NCBI GenBank assembly: GCA_964495935.1
Contig: CAZBXQ010000008.1
Span: forward strand, 9,484 to 73,483
From: JAJYSO01 sp964495935
GTDB lineage: Bacteria; Bacteroidota; Bacteroidia; Flavobacteriales; Flavobacteriaceae
Direction: 5' to 3'
Length of the DNA: 64,000 nucleotides
Shown here: piece by piece, positions 51,136 through 60,102 of the stretch
Layout: every line of letters starts with the position of its first letter
How positions within the stretch are numbered: position 1 is the first letter of the stretch
Position numbers and translations under genes: made by a program
Notes under the pieces: generated by a model
The model's input: only the letters and a program-made list of their open reading frames with translations
Databases searched by the model: none
What the model was told of the DNA's origin: nothing

Positions 51136-52317
51136 TTAGAGCATGGAACCAATCTTGGCGGCTGTTTGTGCAGTAGATTTTCCAGCGTTGTAAATTCCTC
51201 TTGCTCCACCTTTGGCTTTTGTCATAACTCCAGCACCACCCGCTGAAACAATAGAATCTGCGATAGTAGGGGTCATGAGTATGCCTATGGCCGTGACTAA
51301 GAAGGCCACGCATGGGAACATGACGGTTTGAATCATCCCGTTCATCGATAAATATTGCAATATGGCCGCTTGATTGATTTGCCCCGCATTAGTCCCCAAA
51401 AGGAAGTCATAGCGGTTGATTTCCATTTTGTAACCTGCAATGATTAGCTGTTGGCCAATATCAACAATGGTGTAGGCAATGAATGTGTATAAGTTGATGT
51501 TGATGAACTTTGCAATCCAATTGGTTAGTGAGGATTCAAATCCGGGTATCAACGTCATCCCTACGGCAATGGGTCCAAGTACCATAAGTATGTACATCCA
51601 AATCTTTTGTATAAAGAATATAAGGTAAGTACATATGCGAAGAATGCTAAGCGAGATGGCTTCAATTAAGTCTGCTACAAGCCTCTGCATCTGGAACTCC
51701 ATTTTGTATTTCCATTCAATTACGGGTGCAAAAAGTTTGTCCATCCCTTCATCCCATAGATCGTCAAAGCTTTTCTCTCCTTTTAGGAAATCCATTAATG
51801 ACTCCGACGCGTCGGCTTCTGATTTCTGTTCAATAACATACTGTACCAATTCGTTTTGCTTTTCAAATCGAATCGTACGTTGTTCCTCAGCGTCTTCTTC
51901 TAAAGTTGCAAATATCTCCTGTGATGGGATCGCCAATTTGGATAGGGGGTATTCTATAAGAGACGTGAATCCGGTCCAATGAAATAGGATCAAGGCAATG
52001 ATAAGTGGCTTGATCATTGGGGTAATTTCCCACTCACGGTCTCCGGCCTGCATTTGCCAGCCCATATAGCTGAGATAGATTAATGCTCCAAGCCCGCCAA
52101 TGGCTCTTCCAAGATAAGCGGCCATCGTAGCTTTGTCATCAATGCTGTTATCAAACTGCGTGAATATCTCCATAAACCAGTCTCCAAAAGTCCCTTTCCC
52201 TTGAAGGAAATTGATTGCTACGGTGGTGTCGTTTGATGGCGCCGCCTGTGCGAAAATCATTGTAGGGATAAGTACAACGAGTATTATGATCGTTATGATT
52301 ATGTATCTCTTTTTCAT
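51136..52317 (-). CDS. traJ: Conjugative transfer protein TraJ (VirB6-like)
   Basis: A 393-residue polytopic protein with a signal peptide-like start, then FNFLQG..; membrane segments near residues 65-85, 105-125, 230-260, 320-350. The GAYLGRAIGGLGALIYLSYMGWQMQAGDREWEITPMIKPLIIALILFHW block and the Gly-rich C-terminal GGARGIYNAGKSTAQTAAK stretch are TraJ/VirB6-typical. It forms part of the inner-membrane channel. Confidence 0.88.
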   Translation of the reverse strand: MKKRYIIITIIILVVLIPTMIFAQAAPSNDTTVAINFLQGKGTFGDWFMEIFTQFDNSIDDKATMAAYLGRAIGGLGALIYLSYMGWQMQAGDREWEITPMIKPLIIALILFHWTGFTSLIEYPLSKLAIPSQEIFATLEEDAEEQRTIRFEKQNELVQYVIEQKSEADASESLMDFLKGEKSFDDLWDEGMDKLFAPVIEWKYKMEFQMQRLVADLIEAISLSILRICTYLIFFIQKIWMYILMVLGPIAVGMTLIPGFESSLTNWIAKFININLYTFIAYTIVDIGQQLIIAGYKMEINRYDFLLGTNAGQINQAAILQYLSMNGMIQTVMFPCVAFLVTAIGILMTPTIADSIVSAGGAGVMTKAKGGARGIYNAGKSTAQTAAKIGSML

Positions 52318-52321
52318 GAGT

Positions 52322-53140
52322 TTAGTATTTGTTTTTGTACTTATTCATTACCTCTTGTATGATTTCTTTATCGGTTTGGTAGTGTTTGTTAAATTCGTAG
52401 GTGACTGGCATGTCATTCCTCCTCCTGTACATATCTGATTGGTGAGCTTTTATTTGATAGTCCTTTAAAAGAGCCAAGAACTGTCTCCATCCTATGAGTG
52501 TATCGTGATAGAGGATAAATCTTTTTCCACGGGGCATTGGGGAAGTACGGGATTGGTTGAGTTTGTCCTTTAGTATGTCTAATCTCTCTTGGAGATTATT
52601 AATTGCCCCATTGCTTAGAAGGGCTTGGTATTGGGCGTTGGTTTCTAACCCCCATTGTTGATATCCTTGCGGCTGCTTTGGGAAGTCTTTCAAGGGTTGG
52701 AGCATTTTCTTAAAGTATAATTGCCATAATGGATCTACATCTACGGTTAAAGAAGTCCAGTATGCTAATTTTTGTTTCTCAATATTATAGATAGAATCTA
52801 CGTGTAGCGCAATGGCTTCGGTCTGTCTTTTTTGCTCTTCTGCTTCTAAAAGTCTTTTGGTTTCAAGACCGGTGGGTTTTAAGGGGCGAATATCATCGCC
52901 TTTTTTATACTTTGTGTTACGGGATGGAGCCAACATTCCCCATACGGTCATGTATGCGACGTTCGTCTGTACGCCGAGTAAATATTTTGGTTTCGGATAC
53001 CAGTCACCCCATTTTTCATAGACTGTCCTTGCCTCTTGCGCAGTGATAGCGGGGTCGTTTAAGATATTGTTCTGAGCCTCTATCTTGGGGCAAAAGAAAA
53101 AGGCCGTGAATATTAATGTGATTTTGCAGGCAGTTTTCAT
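52322..53140 (-). CDS. Periplasmic transfer-operon protein, 272 residues
   Basis: Signal peptide (KITLIFTAFFFCPKIEAQ), then a helical protein with QEARTVYEKWGDWYPKPKYLLGVQTNVAYMTVWGMLAPSRN. Ends with IIQEVMNKYKNKY, a Tyr/Lys tail shared in form with the 53143 and 54509 products. Lies between traG and traJ, where CTnDOT-type elements carry traH/traI. Function unknown; probably part of the T4SS periplasmic apparatus. Confidence 0.65.
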   Translation of the reverse strand: MKTACKITLIFTAFFFCPKIEAQNNILNDPAITAQEARTVYEKWGDWYPKPKYLLGVQTNVAYMTVWGMLAPSRNTKYKKGDDIRPLKPTGLETKRLLEAEEQKRQTEAIALHVDSIYNIEKQKLAYWTSLTVDVDPLWQLYFKKMLQPLKDFPKQPQGYQQWGLETNAQYQALLSNGAINNLQERLDILKDKLNQSRTSPMPRGKRFILYHDTLIGWRQFLALLKDYQIKAHQSDMYRRRNDMPVTYEFNKHYQTDKEIIQEVMNKYKNKY

Positions 53141-53142
53141 TT

Positions 53143-53814
53143 TTAAAAATTTGTTTTGTACTTGTTGATAATGTCCTGAACTAACAATTTATCTACGGTT
53201 ACCCAATTTCTTAACCCGGGAATTTGCATGAGGATGGACGTTCTTTCTGCTACTTCCAATTGATGGGTGATTAATAGAGTGTATCCATTGATCATCCTTA
53301 AATGATGTAACATGTTTTCTATTATTTTTCTCCTATCCGCAGGATCCATCAGTAGATCTTTTTTCGGGCTCGTTAAAACATTGCTGGTCTGGCTAATTAT
53401 CTTGTTGAGTTCTTCCAACATATCTGTATAATACTTGGCTCTAAGGACAGCGTATTGTGGTTTAGTTAAAGTCAGTTCGGACAACTTTTTCATGTTTCCC
53501 ATTATCCTTCTCGTGTAGTCTGCTATATAAAAGGCTTGTTTTCCCTGCTTTAAAGCTTCATCAACATTTGCCATTGCGTTATAGACAAATTCATGGATGG
53601 CAACCACTTGAGTTAACTTACTATTGATCGAATCATAACGTTGGCGCTGGTCTTCGTAAGAGTCACGAAGAGATTTGTTGCTGGCTAAACGTACGGCTTG
53701 GTTTCGGCTTAATTGTTCCAAAAGTTTCTGATTAACCACCACCGTTTGTGCGGATACTGACACGCCTGTTAGCGAAACAACAATCCCAAATAATGTGTAT
53801 TTCAATGTTTTCAT
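53143..53814 (-). CDS. Periplasmic transfer-operon protein, 223 residues
   Basis: Signal peptide (YTLFGIVVSLTGVSVSAQ) and a long helical body (LLEQLSRNQAVRLASNKSLRDSYEDQRQRYDSINSKL..) ending LVQDIINKYKTNF. The architecture parallels the 54509 product: secreted, helical, same length, same K-Y-K tail. It overlaps the next gene upstream by four bases (ATGA). Confidence 0.65.
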   Translation of the reverse strand: MKTLKYTLFGIVVSLTGVSVSAQTVVVNQKLLEQLSRNQAVRLASNKSLRDSYEDQRQRYDSINSKLTQVVAIHEFVYNAMANVDEALKQGKQAFYIADYTRRIMGNMKKLSELTLTKPQYAVLRAKYYTDMLEELNKIISQTSNVLTSPKKDLLMDPADRRKIIENMLHHLRMINGYTLLITHQLEVAERTSILMQIPGLRNWVTVDKLLVQDIINKYKTNF

Positions 53815-54503
53815 CCGAAAATATTTTTGATTCTTTTCACAACATCTGTGGTTATCTGTTTGTCTCTATTCACGTAATAGCGGAAAATGGCTCTGTCCAG
53901 TTTCATCTTTTCTTTTGCGTTGACTATTTGTAAAAGCATCATAGATGAACCGTTCCGCAACTTTTTTACCTCTCCGAGTGCGTAATCCAATAGAATTTGT
54001 CGGTCGGCTTTTTCCATTTGATTCACGACGCCGTAGGATAGCACAAGCCCCGTCATGTAACGGACTATCATTTGGAGGTCTTCATAGAATTTTATTTCGT
54101 CCTTATAAATTAAGGCAGCTAATTGAGGGGAAGAAGTTAGTTCGTCTATTATTCTATTTTGGTTGTTGTAGATCTGTTTGGACGCGTCAACAATTGCGAT
54201 ACCGGTCGGTATCGCTTGCATAGTGAGAGAGATGAAACTCAAGCGATCGTTGATTTTTGTCTTTACATCTTTAAAGGTTTTCCATTGGGAATTATTAACG
54301 GCCTCCGTTCCCGTGTTTAGTACCTGATTCTCGTGCATGTCTTTTTGCCTATCGTGTTCTTGAAGGCTACTTTTTATCTGCTGATTCATCATGGGAAAAC
54401 TGACGTTTTCTTTTTCCCAAGGAGGCTTAGGTTTGCTCCCATGGGATGATAATACGATCCATCCAGTGGCTATAATAACTATGAGAATGATCTTGTTTTT
54501 CAT
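53811..54503 (-). CDS. Periplasmic or membrane-anchored transfer-operon protein, 230 residues
   Basis: One N-terminal hydrophobic segment (NKIILIVIIATGWIVLSSHG) and a helical periplasmic part (INDRLSFISLTMQAIPTGIAIVDASKQIYNNQNRIIDEL..) ending DVVKRIKNIFG. Helical layout like its neighbours, with a shorter tail variant. T4SS accessory protein; unnamed. Confidence 0.65.
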   Translation of the reverse strand: MKNKIILIVIIATGWIVLSSHGSKPKPPWEKENVSFPMMNQQIKSSLQEHDRQKDMHENQVLNTGTEAVNNSQWKTFKDVKTKINDRLSFISLTMQAIPTGIAIVDASKQIYNNQNRIIDELTSSPQLAALIYKDEIKFYEDLQMIVRYMTGLVLSYGVVNQMEKADRQILLDYALGEVKKLRNGSSMMLLQIVNAKEKMKLDRAIFRYYVNRDKQITTDVVKRIKNIFG

Positions 54504-54508
54504 GGCTT

Positions 54509-55180
54509 TTAGAATTGATGTTTGTATTTTGCCATTGTCTGCTGCACGATGTATCTATCGGTGTCAAAGTATCTTTGGAAAGGATTAATAGCTTTCCAGA
54601 ACCCTAAATTAATTGCTCTCTGCAAGCTCATCTTTACCATGAGCACTGCTATTTTAAGCTGAGTTATATCCTGATTTATTCTCATTAGGAGTTTAAATCG
54701 ATCCCCAGCTGTTGCTAAGTTCGTGTCGCTCCCTGTGATTATGTCCGAAACATCTACTCCGAGCTGGAGCATTCTTTTTTGTACTTGTTGAGTTGCCTTG
54801 TTTGCAAAAGGAATAAACTGAGGATGTTTTGAAGCCAAGGAAGCAACATCGGAAGTATATTGCCCCAGTCTTGTTAAGTTCTCATAGATTCTTTCTATTT
54901 GAACTCCGTTCTGTAGTGTTCCACTTACCTCTCTCAATCCTTTGTATAGTTTGTTTTGAATATCGTTGGCTACCGTCATTTGAGCAGACACGAATGCTTG
55001 CGCTTTTTGTAGCTTATTTTGTTCATCTATGGTCTTATTTTGTTCACTTTTTAAGGTGCTTGAATAGGTGGCCAAGGCCAAGGAGGTTGTGGGATCAACA
55101 TAGATGTTCTGCGCATCGCCATTTTGATATAGGCATAGGGCCATAGTGAGCGCTGTTGCGCATATAATTTTCTTTTTCAT
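54509..55180 (-). CDS. Periplasmic transfer-operon protein, 223 residues (TraI-like position)
   Basis: Signal peptide (KKIICATALTMALCLYQNGDAQ) then a helical body (NKTIDEQNKLQKAQAFVSAQMTVANDIQNKLYKGLREVSGTLQNGVQIERIYENLTRLGQYTSDVASLASKHPQFIPFANKA-type) ending VQQTMAKYKHQF. It overlaps the start of traG by four bases. It resembles its 53143 neighbour and may be an ancient duplicate. Confidence 0.7.
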   Translation of the reverse strand: MKKKIICATALTMALCLYQNGDAQNIYVDPTTSLALATYSSTLKSEQNKTIDEQNKLQKAQAFVSAQMTVANDIQNKLYKGLREVSGTLQNGVQIERIYENLTRLGQYTSDVASLASKHPQFIPFANKATQQVQKRMLQLGVDVSDIITGSDTNLATAGDRFKLLMRINQDITQLKIAVLMVKMSLQRAINLGFWKAINPFQRYFDTDRYIVQQTMAKYKHQF

Positions 55181-58134
55181 GCTGGTATATTTATCGGTTC
55201 TTTTCTTCTATTAATATCTGTTACCATGGTCCCTAAATCACCATTAAAGGATTGGTTTAAGTCCTTTACGAAAGTCTGTATTGCCGCATCATAGGAACCC
55301 ATGGCATCAACATAATACCCCAAAGCAACTTTTTCCGGCTTTTCGGTAGTGTAGGTAAGATATTGCTCGGTTGAAACTTCATTACCATAGACTTCTCCTG
55401 TAGATCCCCTTTTAATATAAAACTCCTTAAAGCGACTTCTATGAGACTTGTTATCAAGATTGTTAATAGTGAAGATCTTGTTTCGTTCCACTTCATTAAG
55501 GGAGAGGAGCGAGGCTATTTCGTCAAAGTTGTCTTTGAACTTCGTCTGATCCAATAAAATAAAGGTGTCGGAATTATTTATGATAGAATTCTTGACCACG
55601 GCATTCCCGATTATGTCGTCCAGTTCCTGCGTAACTACTATGGCTTCACCCCAAAATTTACGTACGGTTTTATAGAGATAGAGGATATATCCCCCCATTA
55701 ACTTAGAGGCTATGGCCTTCCATGCTTCTTCGATAATCAAAGCTTTTCTCCTATCCTTACGGAGTCTCATTTTCTGAATGAAAGTGTCCATGATAATTAG
55801 CGTTACAATTGGAAAAAGCTTAGGATTGTCTTTTACGTTGTCAATCTCAAAAACTATAAATGGCTCCTCAAACAGACTGTTATCAGCGGAGCGATTTAAG
55901 GTTTCCTCATACCGCCCACCCTTATAAAAATCGGCCAATACCAAATTGAAAGTTGTAAGATTGAACTCCTGTTCGCTAATAACTCTTTTGTCATTACGCA
56001 GATAAGCGGGTAGAAACTTGATTGCATATTCATAAAAGGAATTAAAAGACAATTCCTTGACCGTCAAATCTTCGTGAATCCGCTTTATTTTCTGAATGGC
56101 CTTGTGTCGGATCGCGATGGCCCACTCTTCTCCTGTCCTTGGTGTTCTTCTAAAGAATGATTCGTTGCTTTCCTCTTTAAAGCCGTTGGTATCTGAGGTT
56201 ATGGTTAGAAACATTCTATCATAATTTCTTCTTTCGTCGTCATCCATTAGAGTATCACGGGCTTCTGCAATAAGGAGAAATTTTTCCTTATCATACTTTT
56301 TTTCACCCAAATGAGCGTCGGGATGGTTGAGAGCTAATAGCTTACGTGCCCTACGATTGATTTGTCCTTTCGTTGCAGTAACCGGTAATCCAAGAATGTG
56401 GTAGTAATTAGGCGGGGTGTCAGTTTCTTTAATTATTTCCTCCCTTAAATCTTCCTCAAAAATCCCAAAGTCTTCCAAATAGAGGAGGAGTTCTTCTTTT
56501 TGTTTTTTCTGCAATTCATCTTCGTCCTTTGAATAATACTGTGTGTAGTAGGAAACAAGGACCTTGTCTAATATGCTTTTTTGGGCGGTTGTCATTGAGC
56601 CGTCTGCTCCTTGCCATATCAGATAAATTAAGTTTACCAGAAATTCCATCTTCTCAATGTTGAGTTCTTCCTTTCTAATATTGAAAGGATTCATGGTGAT
56701 TGGATTTTCTTCCGTGTATTGGATATATCTCCCATTCTTATAAGCATTGGTGCCAGAATATGAATCCCCGGTATCTATGATAACTACATCATAGTTGTAA
56801 TTAAGGTACTGTTCAATGATATTGTTCATAAGGAATGATTTGCCCGAACCGGAAGGTCCTAACACGAACTTGTTTCGATTGTTGATTCGTCCTTGTTTCA
56901 TGGGTAGATCGGATAAATCTACCTTTAAGGGAATACCTTGTCTGTCCGTAAATCGGAGATAAAAGGATGATTTTTCGTCTATCGGATAGCGCTCTTTAAA
57001 AAAAAAACAGAGCGCTGCCTGATTGGTGAGTTGAGCACAGTCATAATCTTTCAATTCTACTGCGTTTCCGGGGAATGTTGACCTATAGAGTTCTAATTGA
57101 TTATAGGATGAAGTGCTTGGCGTTACTCCCTTAATACTCAGTTTATTGATTAATGTAGAGGAGAGCTCCTCCATATTGTCTTGTCCTTTTGCCGAGAAAA
57201 TGATCGAGAAGTGTGCGTTGACGATGAGTTGGCCGTCTGTTGCCATTGCCATGATTACTTCGTCAATTTCTTGAGCGTGTTTTAAATTTTGGGGTGCACT
57301 TTTTTGTGCTCCCTGTAATTTTCTCTTTTTCTTGTCAAGCTCTCGTTGTAGTGCGGCTTGGGGTGGAATAAATAGCACCTGATTATATATCATGGTTTCA
57401 TAGCCATCGATCCGATTGAGAAAACTTAAGTTGTCAACCGTGAGGTCTGCAGTTGCTCCACTCCCTCCCATTGTTTCATAGGGGCCTACCTCCGGTTTGA
57501 CCTCCATCTTTTCGGGGTCTAATAATGATATGGACTTGATAAAATACTTCCCTGATTCTAAATGAGTGTCTTTAGCTCTCAGATTGTCCCATTGAATATG
57601 TTCCGATATTTTCATAGGCGGGACAATCCTATCTATTAGAAAATCGAGTTCTTTTTGTGTTAACCATGACGGGTTGCACCCAAACTGTTCTAATAGCATA
57701 AATATCTTCTCAACCTTTTCTCTCAGCCCTTTGACTTTTGCTTCCGAATACTTGTAAATCTTGTGCTGAGGATCCTCCATTAGAAATAACAGGGTCCTAA
57801 GCTGCGTATATCTGCGGCCTTCAAAATGTTCGGTATATTTCCTTTGCAAGAAATTCCCTTTTTCGTCAGAATGATATTGTTGTTTAGAAAACACGTCTAA
57901 TTTCTGTATAATTCTACCTTCCCCGATGGTTTGGGTGAGCTGTGTGAGAACATGATGGTAACGGATGTAGGCATCCTTATCTGCACAATATTGTAGGGCC
58001 AGATTAGATATTTCTATACCGATGATAGGATTTCCGAATTGTCCATAAAGAATATCGTAAGGTGAACCGAGATCTTTTCCATGGTCATATCCACAATAAA
58101 TTGTTGCAAAGGGGTTCTTCTTCATGCTGCTCAT
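55177..58134 (-). CDS. traG: TraG, VirB4-type transfer ATPase with an inserted J domain
   Basis: A 985-residue VirB4-like ATPase, longer than the usual ~830. The N-terminal VirB4 part (about 1-400) is followed by Walker A GPSGSGKSF (about 426-434), and Walker B KALIIEEAWKAI (about 797-808), then VTQELDDIIGN and NNSDTFILLDQ. Between them, residues about 575-642 form a complete DnaJ-type J domain: YYHILGLPVTATKGQINRRARKLLALNHPDAH with HPD at 604-606, then EKFLLIAEARDTLMDDDERRNYDRMF. This would attract a DnaK-type chaperone to the secretion ATPase. The J domain is in frame with no sign of error; I know no such fusion as standard. Confidence 0.9.
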   Translation of the reverse strand: MSSMKKNPFATIYCGYDHGKDLGSPYDILYGQFGNPIIGIEISNLALQYCADKDAYIRYHHVLTQLTQTIGEGRIIQKLDVFSKQQYHSDEKGNFLQRKYTEHFEGRRYTQLRTLLFLMEDPQHKIYKYSEAKVKGLREKVEKIFMLLEQFGCNPSWLTQKELDFLIDRIVPPMKISEHIQWDNLRAKDTHLESGKYFIKSISLLDPEKMEVKPEVGPYETMGGSGATADLTVDNLSFLNRIDGYETMIYNQVLFIPPQAALQRELDKKKRKLQGAQKSAPQNLKHAQEIDEVIMAMATDGQLIVNAHFSIIFSAKGQDNMEELSSTLINKLSIKGVTPSTSSYNQLELYRSTFPGNAVELKDYDCAQLTNQAALCFFFKERYPIDEKSSFYLRFTDRQGIPLKVDLSDLPMKQGRINNRNKFVLGPSGSGKSFLMNNIIEQYLNYNYDVVIIDTGDSYSGTNAYKNGRYIQYTEENPITMNPFNIRKEELNIEKMEFLVNLIYLIWQGADGSMTTAQKSILDKVLVSYYTQYYSKDEDELQKKQKEELLLYLEDFGIFEEDLREEIIKETDTPPNYYHILGLPVTATKGQINRRARKLLALNHPDAHLGEKKYDKEKFLLIAEARDTLMDDDERRNYDRMFLTITSDTNGFKEESNESFFRRTPRTGEEWAIAIRHKAIQKIKRIHEDLTVKELSFNSFYEYAIKFLPAYLRNDKRVISEQEFNLTTFNLVLADFYKGGRYEETLNRSADNSLFEEPFIVFEIDNVKDNPKLFPIVTLIIMDTFIQKMRLRKDRRKALIIEEAWKAIASKLMGGYILYLYKTVRKFWGEAIVVTQELDDIIGNAVVKNSIINNSDTFILLDQTKFKDNFDEIASLLSLNEVERNKIFTINNLDNKSHRSRFKEFYIKRGSTGEVYGNEVSTEQYLTYTTEKPEKVALGYYVDAMGSYDAAIQTFVKDLNQSFNGDLGTMVTDINRRKEPINIPA

Positions 58135-58146
58135 TTTGATCCTATT

Positions 58147-58434
58147 TTATACTTCGCCATTTTTAAATTGCGAGGTGATGATGATGATTTCGTTGTTATT
58201 TTTAGTCTTCCTATATAATCCTTTGTGATCTTGCAGATAGAACAGATAATAGATCCCCGCAGCTCCACCCACCAGCGGTAAAAGCGCATATAATGCGCCT
58301 GCTAAGCTCGATATTATCAATCCGCTAAATAAAGTAGCTGCGACTATCCCGATCGCATAGTATATGTACTTATCTTTCAATCCGAAGAATACAAGAGGCT
58401 GTTTAAGCCCCTTGTATATTTTATAGGTCTTCAT
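58147..58434 (-). CDS. traF: TraF, small membrane transfer protein (VirB3-like)
   Basis: A 95-residue protein with YKGLKQPLVFFGLKDKYIYYAIGIVAATLFSGLIISSLAGALYALLPLVGGAAGIYYLFYLQDHKGLY, two membrane segments. The DUF4133 / TraF pattern. Sits between traE and traG as in CTnDOT; its start overlaps the traE stop. Confidence 0.88.
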   Translation of the reverse strand: MKTYKIYKGLKQPLVFFGLKDKYIYYAIGIVAATLFSGLIISSLAGALYALLPLVGGAAGIYYLFYLQDHKGLYRKTKNNNEIIIITSQFKNGEV

Positions 58435-58775
58435 TATGACATTTGGAACATGGCGTTAATAAAGGTGGGAACCACTAATAAGAAGACACATGCCCCAGCC
58501 CATCCGATGGCTTCCTTATTGATATCATGGTCTCCATTAGTCCACTTATTATAGACTCTAAGGCCACCTACAACACCAACTAGTCCACCAATCACTTGAA
58601 CAATCAAGGATACTGAATCCCAGTACTGTTTGATTTCGTTCGCGGAATTCATTAAAGCCGCCGAACCTGCTGATTGAGCCCACATTGGCGCCACGGCAAA
58701 AAACATTAAGGCTACGAATGCCATTTTGAACCATACACGGTTCTTCTTTAAAACTTTAACAGGTTGTGTTAACAT
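58434..58775 (-). CDS. traE: TraE, small membrane transfer protein (VirB2-like)
   Basis: A 113-residue protein: basic start, a first hydrophobic stretch (AFVALMFFAVAPMWAQSAG), GSAALMNSANEIKQYWDSVSLIVQVIGGLVGVVGGLRVYNKWTNGDHDINKEAIGWAGACVFLLVVPTFI. The DUF4134 / TraE pattern, probably the pilin-like subunit. Confidence 0.88.
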   Translation of the reverse strand: MLTQPVKVLKKNRVWFKMAFVALMFFAVAPMWAQSAGSAALMNSANEIKQYWDSVSLIVQVIGGLVGVVGGLRVYNKWTNGDHDINKEAIGWAGACVFLLVVPTFINAMFQMS

Positions 58776-58816
58776 AATAAACTGATTTTGAGTTAATAAA
58801 TAATGATTGTTTAAAT

Positions 58817-59431
58817 TTAGATTTTATATTTCCTTGGATCTTCAGGGTTTACTACTTGTAAGAATGTATCATCCCTTTGACAGATACTCTTGTAACTTGG
58901 GCTTAGCCTACTATCCTTTCCGATAGGATTAGCTTCTTCAATTGGCCGTTCAGGTGTCTGTTTCTGTTTGTTCTGAACATATTCCATAAAAGCCTCTTCC
59001 GGGGTTGCTGTAGGCATCTCATTCACGGGGGAATGCGTGCCATCGGTCTCATCTTGTTGAGAATCTTGTGGCTCACTATCTTCATTTTTTAATGTTTGTT
59101 TGGGTTCTGAATCGTAGCTCTCAATGGCCTGTTCTTCGTCGTATCGAGCTTTTGCGTTTGCTATATCAATAGATTCTTCATTTGAATTGGGTAGGTCGGA
59201 TAAGATCACATATCCTTTATTAAATTCCGTCGTGTCGGCTAAGTCCGCTTCATCAACATCATCCACCGTCACTGATTGGACAGTGTCATCAGGATTGTGA
59301 TCGACATAATTAAATTCTTCATAGTCTTCACTTCCTGCGTTTTCCACCTTTTTTAGGTGCAGTAAATCATAAGCAATATTAACTGCATAGTAGAGGAGGT
59401 AGATAATGAGTATTACGGTTAAGAATTTCAT
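58817..59431 (-). CDS. Membrane-anchored acidic transfer-operon protein, 204 residues
   Basis: One N-terminal membrane segment (FLTVILIIYLLYYAVNIAYDLL), then a low-complexity acidic region rich in Asp, Glu, Thr and Pro (about 35-160) and a short basic end. No family recognised beyond position: it lies between the ParA gene and traE, where CTnDOT-type elements have small membrane genes (traB to traD). Confidence 0.65.
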   Translation of the reverse strand: MKFLTVILIIYLLYYAVNIAYDLLHLKKVENAGSEDYEEFNYVDHNPDDTVQSVTVDDVDEADLADTTEFNKGYVILSDLPNSNEESIDIANAKARYDEEQAIESYDSEPKQTLKNEDSEPQDSQQDETDGTHSPVNEMPTATPEEAFMEYVQNKQKQTPERPIEEANPIGKDSRLSPSYKSICQRDDTFLQVVNPEDPRKYKI

Positions 59432-59442
59432 GAGTATTTCTT

Positions 59443-60102
59443 TTATTTTAGTTTGAATCCAATCCTTTCCTCAATGATATTGATGATGGATTTAAATGTT
59501 TTGTTTACTTCTTGTTTCTGACGTGGCAAAAAGCCTGTGGTGTGTATTTCTTGTAGTACACTTCTTCTGTAAATTGGCTCCGTTACGATGGTAGCTCTCT
59601 CTTTCAGCGATTTATCGACAGTAGCTTGATTACCGTATGCTTGTTTTTTGTCTTGCGCATACCTCACCAATAGTTTTGTTGCCTGGCTTCTGTGATCCTC
59701 TAAAAGTTTTAGGAAACCTGCGGTAGCCTCAAGGGTTAGATCGGTATATTCAAAAGGAATAATAAGTATATCGCTACATACGAGTAGGGGGAGGTGCCTT
59801 TCCTCAATATGACTTTTTAGATCAATGAGATACAACTCGGGGGTTTTATTAAGATTGAGAATTTCATCTTCATTTGTAAACCTGTTATCATCTCCTTCGA
59901 GTTTCTCTACCTTATAGTTCATTTGTTCAATCAACCCTCGCTTTTTTCGATCTCGGAGCCATAGGGTGTGAAGTAGCCCATTATCATCAAAATCATAAGC
60001 ATTGATTTTCTTCCCATATTCTTCATACAGATAGTTGGCCATTGCCACGGTTAGGGTCGTTTTACCTACTCCTCCTTTTTGATTTGCAAATGTGATTACC
60101 AT
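59443..60102 (-). CDS. traA: ParA/MinD-type ATPase of the transfer region (TraA)
   Basis: A 219-residue ParA-like ATPase: MVITFANQKGGVGKTTLTVAMANYLYE with the deviant Walker A KGGVGKTT at residues 9-16, AYDFDDNGLLHTLWLRDR, then ELYLIDLKSH (Walker B-like). I use the ATG at 60102, a 7-base overlap with the relaxase gene; an upstream frame adds 22 residues that do not belong to the fold. It corresponds to TraA of Bacteroidota conjugative transposons and may order transfer or segregation. Confidence 0.85.
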   Translation of the reverse strand: MVITFANQKGGVGKTTLTVAMANYLYEEYGKKINAYDFDDNGLLHTLWLRDRKKRGLIEQMNYKVEKLEGDDNRFTNEDEILNLNKTPELYLIDLKSHIEERHLPLLVCSDILIIPFEYTDLTLEATAGFLKLLEDHRSQATKLLVRYAQDKKQAYGNQATVDKSLKERATIVTEPIYRRSVLQEIHTTGFLPRQKQEVNKTFKSIINIIEERIGFKLK

